Shown here: positions 1 to 5,565 of the stretch, in pieces
Layout: every line of letters begins with the position of its first letter
How positions within the stretch are numbered: position 1 is the first letter of the stretch
Assembly: GCA_020252865.1 (NCBI GenBank)
Contig: JADCCH010000019.1
Coordinates: 1 to 5,990 of the forward strand
DNA from: Methylobacterium sp.
GTDB taxonomy: Bacteria; Pseudomonadota; Alphaproteobacteria; Rhizobiales; Beijerinckiaceae
Direction of reading: 5' to 3'
Length of the DNA: 5,990 nucleotides
Notes under the pieces: generated by a model
Databases searched by the model: none
The model's input: the letters and a program-made list of their open reading frames with translations, nothing else
What the model was told of the DNA's origin: nothing
Translations under genes and position numbers: made by a program

Positions 1-983
1 TCGTCGAGCAGCTTGCCAACCTCGACCTGGATCATCCGCGCCTGATCGCGGATCGCGGCATCGCGCACGATGGCCTGCGCCACCTGCACCGCCATCAGCA
101 GGAGAGAAGGCGAAACGATGAGCACGCGCGCGCGATACGCCTTCTGAACGAGATCCTCGAACTGCTCGGAGAGATCGGCGTAGAGCGCCTCGGAGGGCAC
201 GAACATCAGTGCGAGATCCTGGGTCTGCCCCGGCAGAAGGTATTTCTCGGCGATATCCCTGATATGCACCTGAAGGTCATTGCGCACGCGCTTTAACGAA
301 GCCACGCGTGCCTCCTCGCTCTGCGCCTCGCGCAGGGCCGCGAATCCTTCAAGCGGGAATTTCGCATCGACCACCAGCGGGCGATCATCCCCCGGCAGGC
401 GGATGATGCAATCGGGACGAGCACGATTCGGAAGCGTGGCCTGGAACTCGAAGGCACGCGCGGGCAAGGCATCGCGGATGATCGCCTCCATGCGACCCTG
501 CCCATAGGCTCCGCGCGCCTGCTTGTTCGAAAGCACATCCTTCAGGCTCAGCATCTCGCTGGCGAGCCCCTTGAGATTCGCCTGCGCGGCGTCGATGACA
601 GCGAGGCGCTCGTTGAGCTTGCCCAGATGCTCGGCAGCTCGTTCGGCATTTTCCGAAAGCGTGGAATGCACGGTGCCGCGCAGCGAATCGAAGCGGTCGC
701 CGATGGCGCGCGTCAGTTCCGCCTGCCGCGAGCCGAACACTTCCGCCATGGTCTGCATCCGGCCGGTCATCTCGGCATGAAGCCGGGTCATGGCCTCGAG
801 CTTGTCGTCGAGCTCGCGCTGGCGCTCGGCGGCGGCGGCCTGCGCCTCGGCCTGTTCGCGGCGCGCGCGCAGCGCGATCATCAGCAGGCCCAGCAGCAGA
901 AGCCCCGCGAGCATGCCCGCGGCGGTAACGGCCTCCGCGACGGTGATCGCCCGCCCGCCCATGATCAGCACGACATCATTCAT
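1..983 (-). CDS. rmuC: RmuC family DNA recombination protein, 3' end beyond window
   Basis: The first 327 codons are present; the C-terminus lies beyond the left edge. Translating the minus strand from ATG at 983 gives one hydrophobic helix at about residues 18-38 followed by RARRE, so an N-terminal membrane anchor with the rest in the cytoplasm. Residues about 43-150 are rich in A, E, Q, R and L and look like a coiled coil. The RmuC core follows: RGAYGQGRMEAIIRD (157-170, family form GxWGExxLxxIL), RPD (188-190), VVDAKFP (203-209) and LMFVPSEALYADL. P189-D190 with D205-x-K207 fits the PD-(D/E)xK nuclease-like pattern proposed for the family. E. coli RmuC is about 475 residues and is known for limiting recombination at inverted repeats; its biochemical activity is not settled. 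It is divergent from def and preceded by a LexA-like box. No Shine-Dalgarno precedes the start; ATG at 962 (residue 8) is an alternative that keeps the anchor. The family call is secure, the exact start less so. Confidence 0.93.
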   Translation of the reverse strand, partial: MNDVVLIMGGRAITVAEAVTAAGMLAGLLLLGLLMIALRARREQAEAQAAAAERQRELDDKLEAMTRLHAEMTGRMQTMAEVFGSRQAELTRAIGDRFDSLRGTVHSTLSENAERAAEHLGKLNERLAVIDAAQANLKGLASEMLSLKDVLSNKQARGAYGQGRMEAIIRDALPARAFEFQATLPNRARPDCIIRLPGDDRPLVVDAKFPLEGFAALREAQSEEARVASLKRVRNDLQVHIRDIAEKYLLPGQTQDLALMFVPSEALYADLSEQFEDLVQKAYRARVLIVSPSLLLMAVQVAQAIVRDAAIRDQARMIQVEVGKLLD

Positions 984-990
984 GGCGGGT

Positions 991-1019
991 AAGCTAGCAC
1001 GATTCGAAAGAGAGAACAA
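991..1019 (-). promoter_or_regulatory. Candidate rmuC promoter
   Basis: The minus strand has TTGTTC (1014-1019) and TAGCTT (991-996) separated by exactly 17 bp. The -35 shares TTG with the consensus and the -10 is weak (TA...T), as is common for repressed or alphaproteobacterial promoters. Initiation about 7 nt past the -10 would start the mRNA almost at the rmuC ATG, so the message could be leaderless, which fits the missing Shine-Dalgarno. An alternative -10 (TCGAAT) lies a few bases further upstream. This is inference from pattern only. Confidence 0.4.
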
Positions 1020-1028
1020 AATTGGAAC
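1014..1028 (-). promoter_or_regulatory. Putative LexA (SOS) operator upstream of rmuC
   Basis: On the minus strand the site reads GTTC-CAATTTT-GTTC, an exact match to GTTC-N7-GTTC, the direct-repeat LexA box of Alphaproteobacteria. It ends 30 bp upstream of the rmuC start codon, and its second half overlaps the best -35 candidate (TTGTTC), the position expected for a repressor. The match and placement are seen; LexA binding is inferred. No other copy of this pattern was found in the window by eye. A match to eight fixed bases can occur by chance, but one in the only short promoter region of a DNA-repair-type gene is persuasive. Confidence 0.72.
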
Positions 1029-1031
1029 GGA

Positions 1032-1060
1032 TTGACCCTGTTCGTCAGCTTCGATATGGC
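1032..1060 (+). promoter_or_regulatory. Candidate promoter of the def-fmt-truA operon
   Basis: TTGACC (1032-1037, 5 of 6 to the -35 consensus) and TATGGC (1055-1060, keeping TAT) are 17 bp apart. Initiation would fall near 1067 and leave a leader of about 30 nt before the def ATG at 1096. The -35 begins 4 nt after the LexA-like box, so a protein bound there could touch both divergent promoters. This is a sequence match only. Confidence 0.5.
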
Positions 1061-1095
1061 TCCGGCAATTCCATTTTTCGCCCCTCAGCCAAGCC

Positions 1096-1614
1096 ATGAG
1101 CATTCGCAAACTTGTTATCCTTCCCGATGCGCGCCTGCGCCAGATCTCCGCGCCCCTTGCGGGCATGGACAAGGATTTGCGCCGCTTTGTCGATGATATG
1201 TTCGCAACGATGTATGACGCGCCGGGCATCGGGCTCGCGGCCATCCAGGTGGGGGAGCCGAAGCGCCTCTTCACGCTCGATGTTTCCAAGCGCGACGACA
1301 CGCGCGAGCCGATGGTGGTGATCAACCCGGAGATCACCTGGAAATCGGACGAGATGAGCGTTTACGAGGAAGGCTGCCTCTCCATCCCCGAATATTACGA
1401 AGAGGTGGAACGCCCCGCGAAAGTCCGGCTCAAATACCGCGACATCGACTTCAACGAGCGCGAGATCGAGGCGGATGGCATTCTGGCAACCTGCATCCAG
1501 CATGAACTCGATCACCTCAACGGTGTGCTCTTCATCGATTATCTCTCGAAGCTGAAACGCGACCGTGTGATCAAGAAATTTGCCAAGGCCGCCAAGCGGG
1601 AGGACGAGGCGTGA
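1096..1614 (+). CDS. def: Peptide deformylase
   Basis: Removes the N-terminal formyl group from nascent proteins at the ribosome exit, a metal-dependent cytoplasmic hydrolysis that precedes methionine aminopeptidase. All three family motifs are present in the 172 residues: motif 1 GIGLAAIQ (44-51), motif 2 EGCLS (92-96) with metal-ligand Cys94, and motif 3 QHELDH (135-140) with ligands His136 and His140 and catalytic Glu137. Length and spacing are those of the bacterial type I enzyme. The ATG at 1096 opens with [14 protein letters not shown], the usual N-terminus, though no clear Shine-Dalgarno precedes it. Its TGA overlaps the GTG of fmt (GTGA), so the enzyme that adds formyl to initiator tRNA and the one that later removes it are co-translated. 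Nothing is missing or unusual. Confidence 0.98.
   Translation: MSIRKLVILPDARLRQISAPLAGMDKDLRRFVDDMFATMYDAPGIGLAAIQVGEPKRLFTLDVSKRDDTREPMVVINPEITWKSDEMSVYEEGCLSIPEYYEEVERPAKVRLKYRDIDFNEREIEADGILATCIQHELDHLNGVLFIDYLSKLKRDRVIKKFAKAAKREDEA
1598..1603 (+). promoter_or_regulatory. Ribosome binding site of fmt, supports the GTG start
   Basis: GGGAGG lies inside the last codons of def, 7 nt before the GTG at 1611. It is the strongest Shine-Dalgarno match on this strand of the operon. It supports choosing GTG rather than a downstream ATG for fmt, and fits translational coupling through the GTGA overlap. Confidence 0.7.
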
Positions 1615-2531
1615 GCCTGCGCCTCATCTTCATGGGCACGCCGGCTTTCGCGGTGCCCACGCTCATGGAAATCCTGGGCCAGGGCCATGAGGTGGTCGCG
1701 GTCTATACCCGCGCACCGGCGCCGGGCGGGCGGCGCGGGCTCGATCTCGTGAAATCGCCGGTGCATCAGGCGGCAGAGCGCTTCCGCCTTCCCGTGCTCA
1801 CGCCGAAATCCCTTCGCAACACGGAGGCGCAGGCCGAATTCGCAAGCTTCGGCGCGGATGCGGCGATCGTCGTGGCCTATGGGCTGATCCTTCCCGTGCC
1901 GGTGCTGGAAGCGATGCCGCTGGGCTGTCTCAACCTCCATGGTTCCGCCCTGCCTCGCTGGCGGGGAGCGGCACCCATTCAGCGCGCCATCATGGCCGGC
2001 GACAAGGAAACCGCCGTCATGGTGATGAAGATGGAACAAGGGCTCGATACCGGCGCGATCGGCATGGCCGAGCGCATCGCGATTTCGCCGGAGATGACCG
2101 CCGGGCAACTGCATGACCGGATGATGGTGGTGGGCGCAGATCTGATGGTGCGCGCGCTGGCAGCGCTGGCGCGCGGTTCGCTGAGTTTCGCGCCGCAGGC
2201 GAGCGAAGGCGTAACCTACGCGGCGAAGATCACCAAGGAAGAATGCCGCATCGATTTTTCGAAACCGGCTTCCGAGGCGCACAACCATATTCGCGGCCTC
2301 TCGCCCGCACCCGGGGCCTTCTTCGAGGTGGAGGGGCGCCGGGTGAAGGTCCTGCGCTCCGCCATTGCCGAGGGTTCCGGCCCGGCGGGCACGGTGATCG
2401 GCGAGAATGTCATCGCCTGTGGCAGGGGGGCAATCCGGCTTCTGGAAGTGCAGCCTGCGGGCAAGGGCGCGATGCGTGCCGCGGATTTCGCGCGTGGCAA
2501 GGGTTTGCCCATAGGCACCAAGGTCGGCTGA
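1611..2531 (+). CDS. fmt: Methionyl-tRNA formyltransferase
   Basis: Transfers the formyl group of 10-formyltetrahydrofolate to Met on the initiator tRNA. The protein is 306 residues, the normal length. The N-terminal transferase domain (about 1-190) shows [10 protein letters not shown] (7-16), a basic loop [14 protein letters not shown] (38-51) where the E. coli enzyme contacts tRNA, and the catalytic set Asn108, His110 ([17 protein letters not shown]) and Asp146 (GLDTG). These fall at the same residue numbers as in E. coli Fmt. The C-terminal tRNA-binding beta domain begins about residue 205 ([16 protein letters not shown]) and includes [11 protein letters not shown]. The GTG start overlaps the def stop by 4 nt and has a good Shine-Dalgarno; the TGA overlaps the truA ATG by one base (TGATG). 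It is the middle gene of a coupled def-fmt-truA operon. Confidence 0.98.
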   Translation: MSLRLIFMGTPAFAVPTLMEILGQGHEVVAVYTRAPAPGGRRGLDLVKSPVHQAAERFRLPVLTPKSLRNTEAQAEFASFGADAAIVVAYGLILPVPVLEAMPLGCLNLHGSALPRWRGAAPIQRAIMAGDKETAVMVMKMEQGLDTGAIGMAERIAISPEMTAGQLHDRMMVVGADLMVRALAALARGSLSFAPQASEGVTYAAKITKEECRIDFSKPASEAHNHIRGLSPAPGAFFEVEGRRVKVLRSAIAEGSGPAGTVIGENVIACGRGAIRLLEVQPAGKGAMRAADFARGKGLPIGTKVG

Positions 2532-3274
2532 TGCGCCGCTTCAAGCTCGTCATCGAATATGACGGCACGCCCTATCAGGGCTGGCAGAGCCAGGCCGAGG
2601 GGCGCGGCGTGCAGGATGCGCTGGAGCGCGCGCTCTGGGCCATCGAGCCCGATGCCCCGCGCCTCAAATGCGCGGGCCGCACCGATGCTGGCGTGCATGC
2701 CCTGGGGCAGGTGAGTCATGTGGATCTGAAGAAACCCTGGAACGACCGCACCTTGCGCGATGCGCTCAACGCGCATCTGAAGATCGCCGGGGAGGCCGTG
2801 AGCGTGCTCTCGGCCGAGCCTGCCGAGGAGCGGTTCGATTGCCGCCTCTGGGCGCGACGGCGTCATTACCGCTACCGTCTGCTGAATCGCCCCGCCCCTT
2901 CCGCGCTCGACCGGATGCGCGTCTGGCATATCATCAAGCCCCTCGATGTCGAGGCGATGCACGAGGCGGCGCAATCCATCCTCGGGCAGCATGATTTCAC
3001 GACCTTCCGCGCCTCGGCCTGCCAGGCGAAGAGCCCGATCCGCACGCTGGAGGAGTTCCGCGTGTTCCGCGCGGGCGAGGAGGTGCATATCGAGGCCGCC
3101 GCCCGCTCCTTCCTGCACAACCAGGTGCGGTCCATGGTCGGCTCGCTGGTGCAGGTCGGGCGTGGTCTCTGGCCGGTGAGCCGCATGCGTGAGGCGCTGG
3201 ACGCGAAGGATCGCGCCCGATGCGGGCCGGTCGCGCCAGCATACGGGCTCTCTTTCACGAAGGTGGAATATTGA
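2531..3274 (+). CDS. truA: tRNA pseudouridine(38-40) synthase
   Basis: Isomerises uridines 38, 39 and 40 in the anticodon arm of many tRNAs to pseudouridine, which supports decoding accuracy. The 247-residue product carries the family marks: YDGTPYQGWQ (10-19), the catalytic loop AGRTDAGVHALGQV with nucleophile Asp52, RFDCRLWARRRHYRYR in the centre, and RSFLHNQVRSMVGSLVQVG near the C-terminus. The reading frame is open upstream to an ATG at 2243, but that part is the fmt gene in another frame and carries no TruA sequence. The ATG at 2531 gives the canonical [13 protein letters not shown] start, shares one base with the fmt stop, and has AAGG 7 nt upstream. It is the last gene of the operon; palindromic repeats begin about 12 nt after its stop and may end the transcript. 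Confidence 0.98.
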   Translation: MRRFKLVIEYDGTPYQGWQSQAEGRGVQDALERALWAIEPDAPRLKCAGRTDAGVHALGQVSHVDLKKPWNDRTLRDALNAHLKIAGEAVSVLSAEPAEERFDCRLWARRRHYRYRLLNRPAPSALDRMRVWHIIKPLDVEAMHEAAQSILGQHDFTTFRASACQAKSPIRTLEEFRVFRAGEEVHIEAAARSFLHNQVRSMVGSLVQVGRGLWPVSRMREALDAKDRARCGPVAPAYGLSFTKVEY

Positions 3275-3285
3275 GTGCCGGGCTG

Positions 3286-3333
3286 GAGCATGCTGTGAAA
3301 AAGTGGAATCCGGTTTTTCACAAAAAAGCATGC
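3286..3333. repeat. Palindromic repeat A
   Basis: GCATGCT (3288-3294) pairs with AGCATGC (3327-3333), and GTGAAAAA (3295-3302) pairs with TTTTTCAC (3314-3321). This gives a 15-bp perfect stem, a one-sided A5 bulge (3322-3326) and an 11-nt loop. Its left end, GAGCATGCTGTG, matches the left end of repeat B in 11 of 12 bases, so A and B probably belong to one family. Located 11 nt past the truA stop, it could shield the 3' end of that mRNA. Confidence 0.85.
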
Positions 3334-3348
3334 GACAATAATAAGATA

Positions 3349-3386
3349 AGAGCATGATGTGCTTCCATCTGAACACATCATGTTCT
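3349..3386. repeat. Palindromic repeat B
   Basis: AGAGCATGATGTG (3349-3361) is complementary to CACATCATGTTCT (3374-3386) at 12 of 13 positions, around a 12-nt loop. The flank CTAGAGCGG that follows and the GCATGATG core resemble intergenic repeats known from many rhizobial genomes; that likeness is from memory, not a search. A short linker rich in A separates it from repeat A. Confidence 0.85.
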
Positions 3387-3436
3387 AGAGCGGTTGCCGA
3401 TCTGACTGAATCAGATCGAATTTCGCTCTGGGCAAC
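3387..3436. repeat. Palindromic repeat C, nested stems
   Basis: CGATCTGA (3398-3405) and TCAGATCG (3411-3418) form a perfect 8-bp stem with a 5-nt loop. Outer arms also match: GTTGCC (3393-3398) with GGCAAC (3431-3436), and AGAGCG (3387-3392) with CGCTCT (3424-3429). The outer pairs compete for position, so alternative folds are possible. It starts directly where repeat B ends. Confidence 0.75.
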
Positions 3437-3443
3437 GCTTGTC

Positions 3444-3533
3444 CTGTCATTGCGAGGAGTGACACGACGAAGCAATCCAGCCCTTGTTCTGGATTGCCGC
3501 GTCAGCGCGTTCCGCGCTTCCTCGCAAGGACGG
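3444..3533. repeat. Palindromic repeat D, CATTGCGAGG family
   Basis: A 90-bp imperfect palindrome. The outer arms, CTGTCATTGCGAGGA (3444-3458) and TCCTCGCAAGGACGG (3519-3533), match at 13 of 15. The inner arms GCAATCCAG (3472-3480) and CTGGATTGC (3489-3497) are perfect around an 8-nt loop. The right half is about 8 nt longer and carries its own hairpin, AGCGCG-TTC-CGCGCT (3504-3518). The TCATTGCGAGGA...GCAATCCAG pattern is a dispersed repeat common in alphaproteobacterial intergenic DNA (recalled, not searched). Its end abuts the argB stop codon exactly. Confidence 0.85.
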
Positions 3534-4427
3534 TCAGGGCGTAATCAGCGTGCCCGCGCCATGCTCGGTGAGAAGCTCGAGCAGCACGGCATGCGGCACC
3601 TTGCCATCGAGGATCACCACGCCTTCCACGCCCTGTTCGATCGCGTAGATGCAGGTCTCGATCTTGGGGATCATGCCGCCTGAAACGGTGCCGTCGGCGA
3701 TCAGTTCGCGACACTGGTCCACGGTCAATTGCGGGATCAGGTTCTTGTCCTTGTCGAGAACGCCCGGCACATCGGTGAGGAGAAGCAGGCGCTTCGCCTT
3801 CATCGCGCCGGCGATGGCCCCGGCGAAGGTATCGGCATTCACGTTGTAGGTCTGGCCATCCTCGCCGATCGCGACGGGGGCGAGAACGGGGATGAGTTCC
3901 GCCTTCAGCACGGCATCGAGCACAGAGCGATCCACCTTGTGCGGATCGCCCACGAAGCCGAGATCCACCTCGCGCTCGATGTTGGAATCGGGATCACGCA
4001 TGGTGCGGGTGAGCTTCCGCGCCGTCACCATGTTGCCGTCCTTACCGCACAGGCCAATCGCCTTTCCGCCCTCGGCCGAGAGCCAGCCGACGATCTGCTT
4101 GTTGATGGAGCCGGCGAGCACCATCTCGACAATCTCCACCGTCGCGGCATCGGTGACGCGCAAGCCGCCCTGAAACTCGCTTCTGATGCCGAGCTTGTCG
4201 AGCATCTTGCCGATCTGGGGCCCGCCGCCATGCACCACGATGGGCTTCACGCCTTGCAATTCGAGCAGCACGACATCCTCGGCGAAATCCTCCGCCGCTG
4301 CCTGGTTGCCCATGGCATGGCCGCCATACTTGATGACCACGACTTCCTGATCGTAGCGCTGCATAAAGGGCAGCGCCTCGGCAATCACCTCGGCGCGGGT
4401 ATGAACGTCGGGAAGCGTTTTCGTCAT
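3534..4427 (-). CDS. argB: Acetylglutamate kinase
   Basis: Phosphorylates N-acetyl-L-glutamate with ATP, the second and usually controlling step of arginine synthesis; cytoplasmic, amino-acid-kinase fold. In the 297 residues seen are [10 protein letters not shown] (31-40) with Lys33 for phosphate binding, VHGGGPQIG (65-73) for substrate, RVTD (90-93), [15 protein letters not shown] for nucleotide, and GGMIPKI. The N-terminal helix (EALPFMQRY, 17-25) and the C-terminal [15 protein letters not shown] are features of hexameric, arginine-inhibited enzymes, so feedback control is inferred. The ATG at 4427 has GAAGGG 6 nt upstream and gives the usual N-terminus. A GTG at 4490, overlapping the DUF423 stop as GTGA, would add 21 residues without family resemblance and is less likely. 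Last gene of the yidC operon; a repeat touches its stop. Confidence 0.97.
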   Translation of the reverse strand: MTKTLPDVHTRAEVIAEALPFMQRYDQEVVVIKYGGHAMGNQAAAEDFAEDVVLLELQGVKPIVVHGGGPQIGKMLDKLGIRSEFQGGLRVTDAATVEIVEMVLAGSINKQIVGWLSAEGGKAIGLCGKDGNMVTARKLTRTMRDPDSNIEREVDLGFVGDPHKVDRSVLDAVLKAELIPVLAPVAIGEDGQTYNVNADTFAGAIAGAMKAKRLLLLTDVPGVLDKDKNLIPQLTVDQCRELIADGTVSGGMIPKIETCIYAIEQGVEGVVILDGKVPHAVLLELLTEHGAGTLITP

Positions 4428-4433
4428 GGCAGG

Positions 4434-4439
4434 CCCTTC
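4434..4439 (-). promoter_or_regulatory. Ribosome binding site that decides the argB start
   Basis: The minus strand reads GAAGGG, then 6 nt, then ATG at 4427. The competing GTG at 4490 is preceded only by a GC-rich stretch without a clear Shine-Dalgarno. This favours the 297-residue form. Confidence 0.6.
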
Positions 4440-4486
4440 GCGGAAAAAAGCGTCCGTCGTCTTAGCGGAAAGCGCGGGAAGCTCAA

Positions 4487-4864
4487 TCACCCGCCGCGGC
4501 TTTTCGCACCCGTGAGCGCGCCCGCGGCAAGGGCCAACCAGGCGAGGATCAGCGTGCCGCCACCCAAGGGGGCGGCCATGCGGAAAAGCGGCTGGCCGGC
4601 AAGCGCCCGCATCGCGAGATCGCCCGAGAACAATGCGAGGCCCAGAGCGAACAGCGCCAGCACCACTGCCCCGGCGCGCGGGCCCACAAGGCTCGCGCGG
4701 ATCAGCGCCGCCAAAGCGAGCAGAACCGGCGCATGAAACAGCAGGAACTGCGCGGCAATCGCGAGGTTCTCGCCGCCGCCATGGCTCGCGCGGGCCGAGG
4801 CGGCGACGCCCAGAGCGCCGGCCACCGCACCGGCGACAATCGCAAGCCGCGCGATCAATTCCAC
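4487..4864 (-). CDS. DUF423 family small integral membrane protein
   Basis: A 125-residue hydrophobic protein with four predicted membrane helices at about 5-24, 34-55, 63-82 and 97-118. The family is recognised from the order of [13 protein letters not shown] (39-51), [11 protein letters not shown] (78-88) and [15 protein letters not shown] (96-110). These match the FH, LFSGSLY and PLGG-LLILGW blocks of DUF423/YgdD proteins, whose function is unknown. The frame stays open to a TTG at 4927, but that would overlap yihA by 73 bp. GTG at 4864, or TTG at 4858, which overlaps the yihA stop as TTGA, is more likely; I chose the GTG, with the start uncertain by two codons. It lies between a ribosome-assembly GTPase and argB, in the same direction and without a gap, so it is co-transcribed, but that does not reveal its job. 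Confidence 0.88.
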   Translation of the reverse strand: MELIARLAIVAGAVAGALGVAASARASHGGGENLAIAAQFLLFHAPVLLALAALIRASLVGPRAGAVVLALFALGLALFSGDLAMRALAGQPLFRMAAPLGGGTLILAWLALAAGALTGAKSRGG

Positions 4865-5520
4865 ACCCAATCCGGCAAGGCGCCGCGCTCCGCCAACAGG
4901 AAGGCGATGGCCGCGCGGAGTTCGCAAATCCCCTGCCCGGTCTTGGCGGAGGTGAGGATCACATCGGGATGCGCGGCAGGATGGCGCGCGATCTTTGTGG
5001 AGATCGCCCCGGTCACGGCTTCTGCATGCTTTGCGGTGAGTTCATCCGCCTTGGTGAGGACAACCTGAAACGGCACGGCGGCTGTGCGAAGGGTCTCGAG
5101 AACCGGGTCATCCGTGGGTTTCAGCCCGTGGCGGGCATCGATCAGCAGCAGCACGCGGGCGAGTTCCACGCGGCCGCGGAGGTAATCGTGGATCATCCCG
5201 GTCCAGGCGGAGACTTTCTCCTTGCCCACGGCCGCGAAGCCATAGCCCGGCATGTCGATGAAGGAGAAGGCGCCGGCGACATCGAAGAAGTTGAGCTGCT
5301 GCGTGCGCCCCGGCGTATGCGAGGTGCGAGCGAGCGAGTTCCGCCCGGTCAGCGCGTTGATAAGCGAGGATTTCCCCACATTCGAGCGGCCGGCAAAAGC
5401 GATTTCCAGCCCGCGCGGGGGGGGAAGATCGGTGCTCTTTGCCGCCGCCCAGTAGAATTCGGGCTCACGAGCGAAAAGGCGCCTTCCGGCTTCGGTGTAA
5501 TCGGGCTTCGCGTCGGTCAT
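4855..5520 (-). CDS. yihA: Ribosome biogenesis GTPase YihA/YsxC (EngB)
   Basis: A TRAFAC-class GTPase of the EngB family, needed for late assembly of the large ribosomal subunit. All G motifs can be read in the 221 residues: G1 GRSNVGKSS (44-52), G2 Thr in TPGRTQQ (69-75), G3 DMPG (89-92, inside [10 protein letters not shown]), G4 TKAD (156-159) and G5 TSAK (190-193). The family-specific NFFDV and PGYGFA are present. The frame is open upstream to 5787, but those residues are yidC read in another frame. The ATG at 5520 has GGAGAG 6 nt upstream and gives an N-terminus of normal length. It lies 35 nt after the yidC stop, and its own TGA overlaps the start region of DUF423. The yidC-yihA order is common in Alphaproteobacteria. 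No motif is missing. Confidence 0.97.
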   Translation of the reverse strand: MTDAKPDYTEAGRRLFAREPEFYWAAAKSTDLPPPRGLEIAFAGRSNVGKSSLINALTGRNSLARTSHTPGRTQQLNFFDVAGAFSFIDMPGYGFAAVGKEKVSAWTGMIHDYLRGRVELARVLLLIDARHGLKPTDDPVLETLRTAAVPFQVVLTKADELTAKHAEAVTGAISTKIARHPAAHPDVILTSAKTGQGICELRAAIAFLLAERGALPDWVWN

Positions 5521-5526
5521 CGCTGG

Positions 5527-5532
5527 CTCTCC
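5527..5532 (-). promoter_or_regulatory. Ribosome binding site that decides the yihA start
   Basis: GGAGAG on the minus strand, 6 nt before the ATG at 5520. It supports that start over upstream in-frame codons lying inside yidC. Confidence 0.7.
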
Positions 5533-5545
5533 GCGAGGCTCCGAA

Positions 5546-5565
5546 GCGGGGGGAGTTACCCCCGC
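5546..5565 (-). other. GC hairpin across the yidC stop codon
   Basis: GCGGGGG (5546-5552) and CCCCCGC (5559-5565) form a perfect 7-bp all-GC stem whose 6-nt loop contains the yidC TAA (5556-5558). It has no T run, so it is not a standard terminator. In the mRNA it would sit 25 nt upstream of the yihA start, where it might influence coupling or mRNA processing. The stem is seen; any role is inference. Confidence 0.5.

Larger units (their letters stand above)
3275..3533. other. Intergenic mosaic of palindromic repeats between convergent truA and argB
   Basis: The 259 bp between the two stop codons hold no credible gene. They are packed with four consecutive inverted repeats (described separately) separated by short linkers. 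The first 80 bases are markedly A/T-richer than the surrounding genes. From family knowledge, strings of different palindromes like this are a feature of rhizobial intergenic mosaic elements (RIME-type), and single parts look like repeats common across Hyphomicrobiales. Because truA and argB converge here, the stems may also serve as transcript ends for both operons. No classical intrinsic terminator (stem plus long T run) was seen. Confidence 0.8.

Noticed and set aside
2243..2530. Upstream extension of the truA frame
   Set aside because: The added 96 residues are the fmt C-terminal domain read out of frame; TruA begins canonically at 2531.
3054..3070. A second LexA-like site, two GTTC blocks
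   Set aside because: The spacer is 5 nt, not 7, and it lies inside truA.
3288..3333. Repeat A as an intrinsic terminator
   Set aside because: The only T run lies inside the stem and no T tract follows on either strand, so it lacks the standard form.
2216..3475. Open frame of 419 codons on the minus strand across fmt, truA and the repeats
   Set aside because: It is opposite two well-supported genes, its sequence is low-complexity and rich in R, A and H, it resembles no family, and it runs into the repeat block. It is a product of high GC content.
3286..3533. CRISPR array or small RNA gene
   Set aside because: The palindromes differ from one another, have no regular spacing and no equal-length spacers. 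No promoter-like pattern pointing to a separate RNA gene was seen.
3729..4736. Open frame of 335 codons on the plus strand across argB and DUF423
   Set aside because: It is the antisense of argB, whose motifs are unambiguous, and the translation is rich in H and G without any domain.
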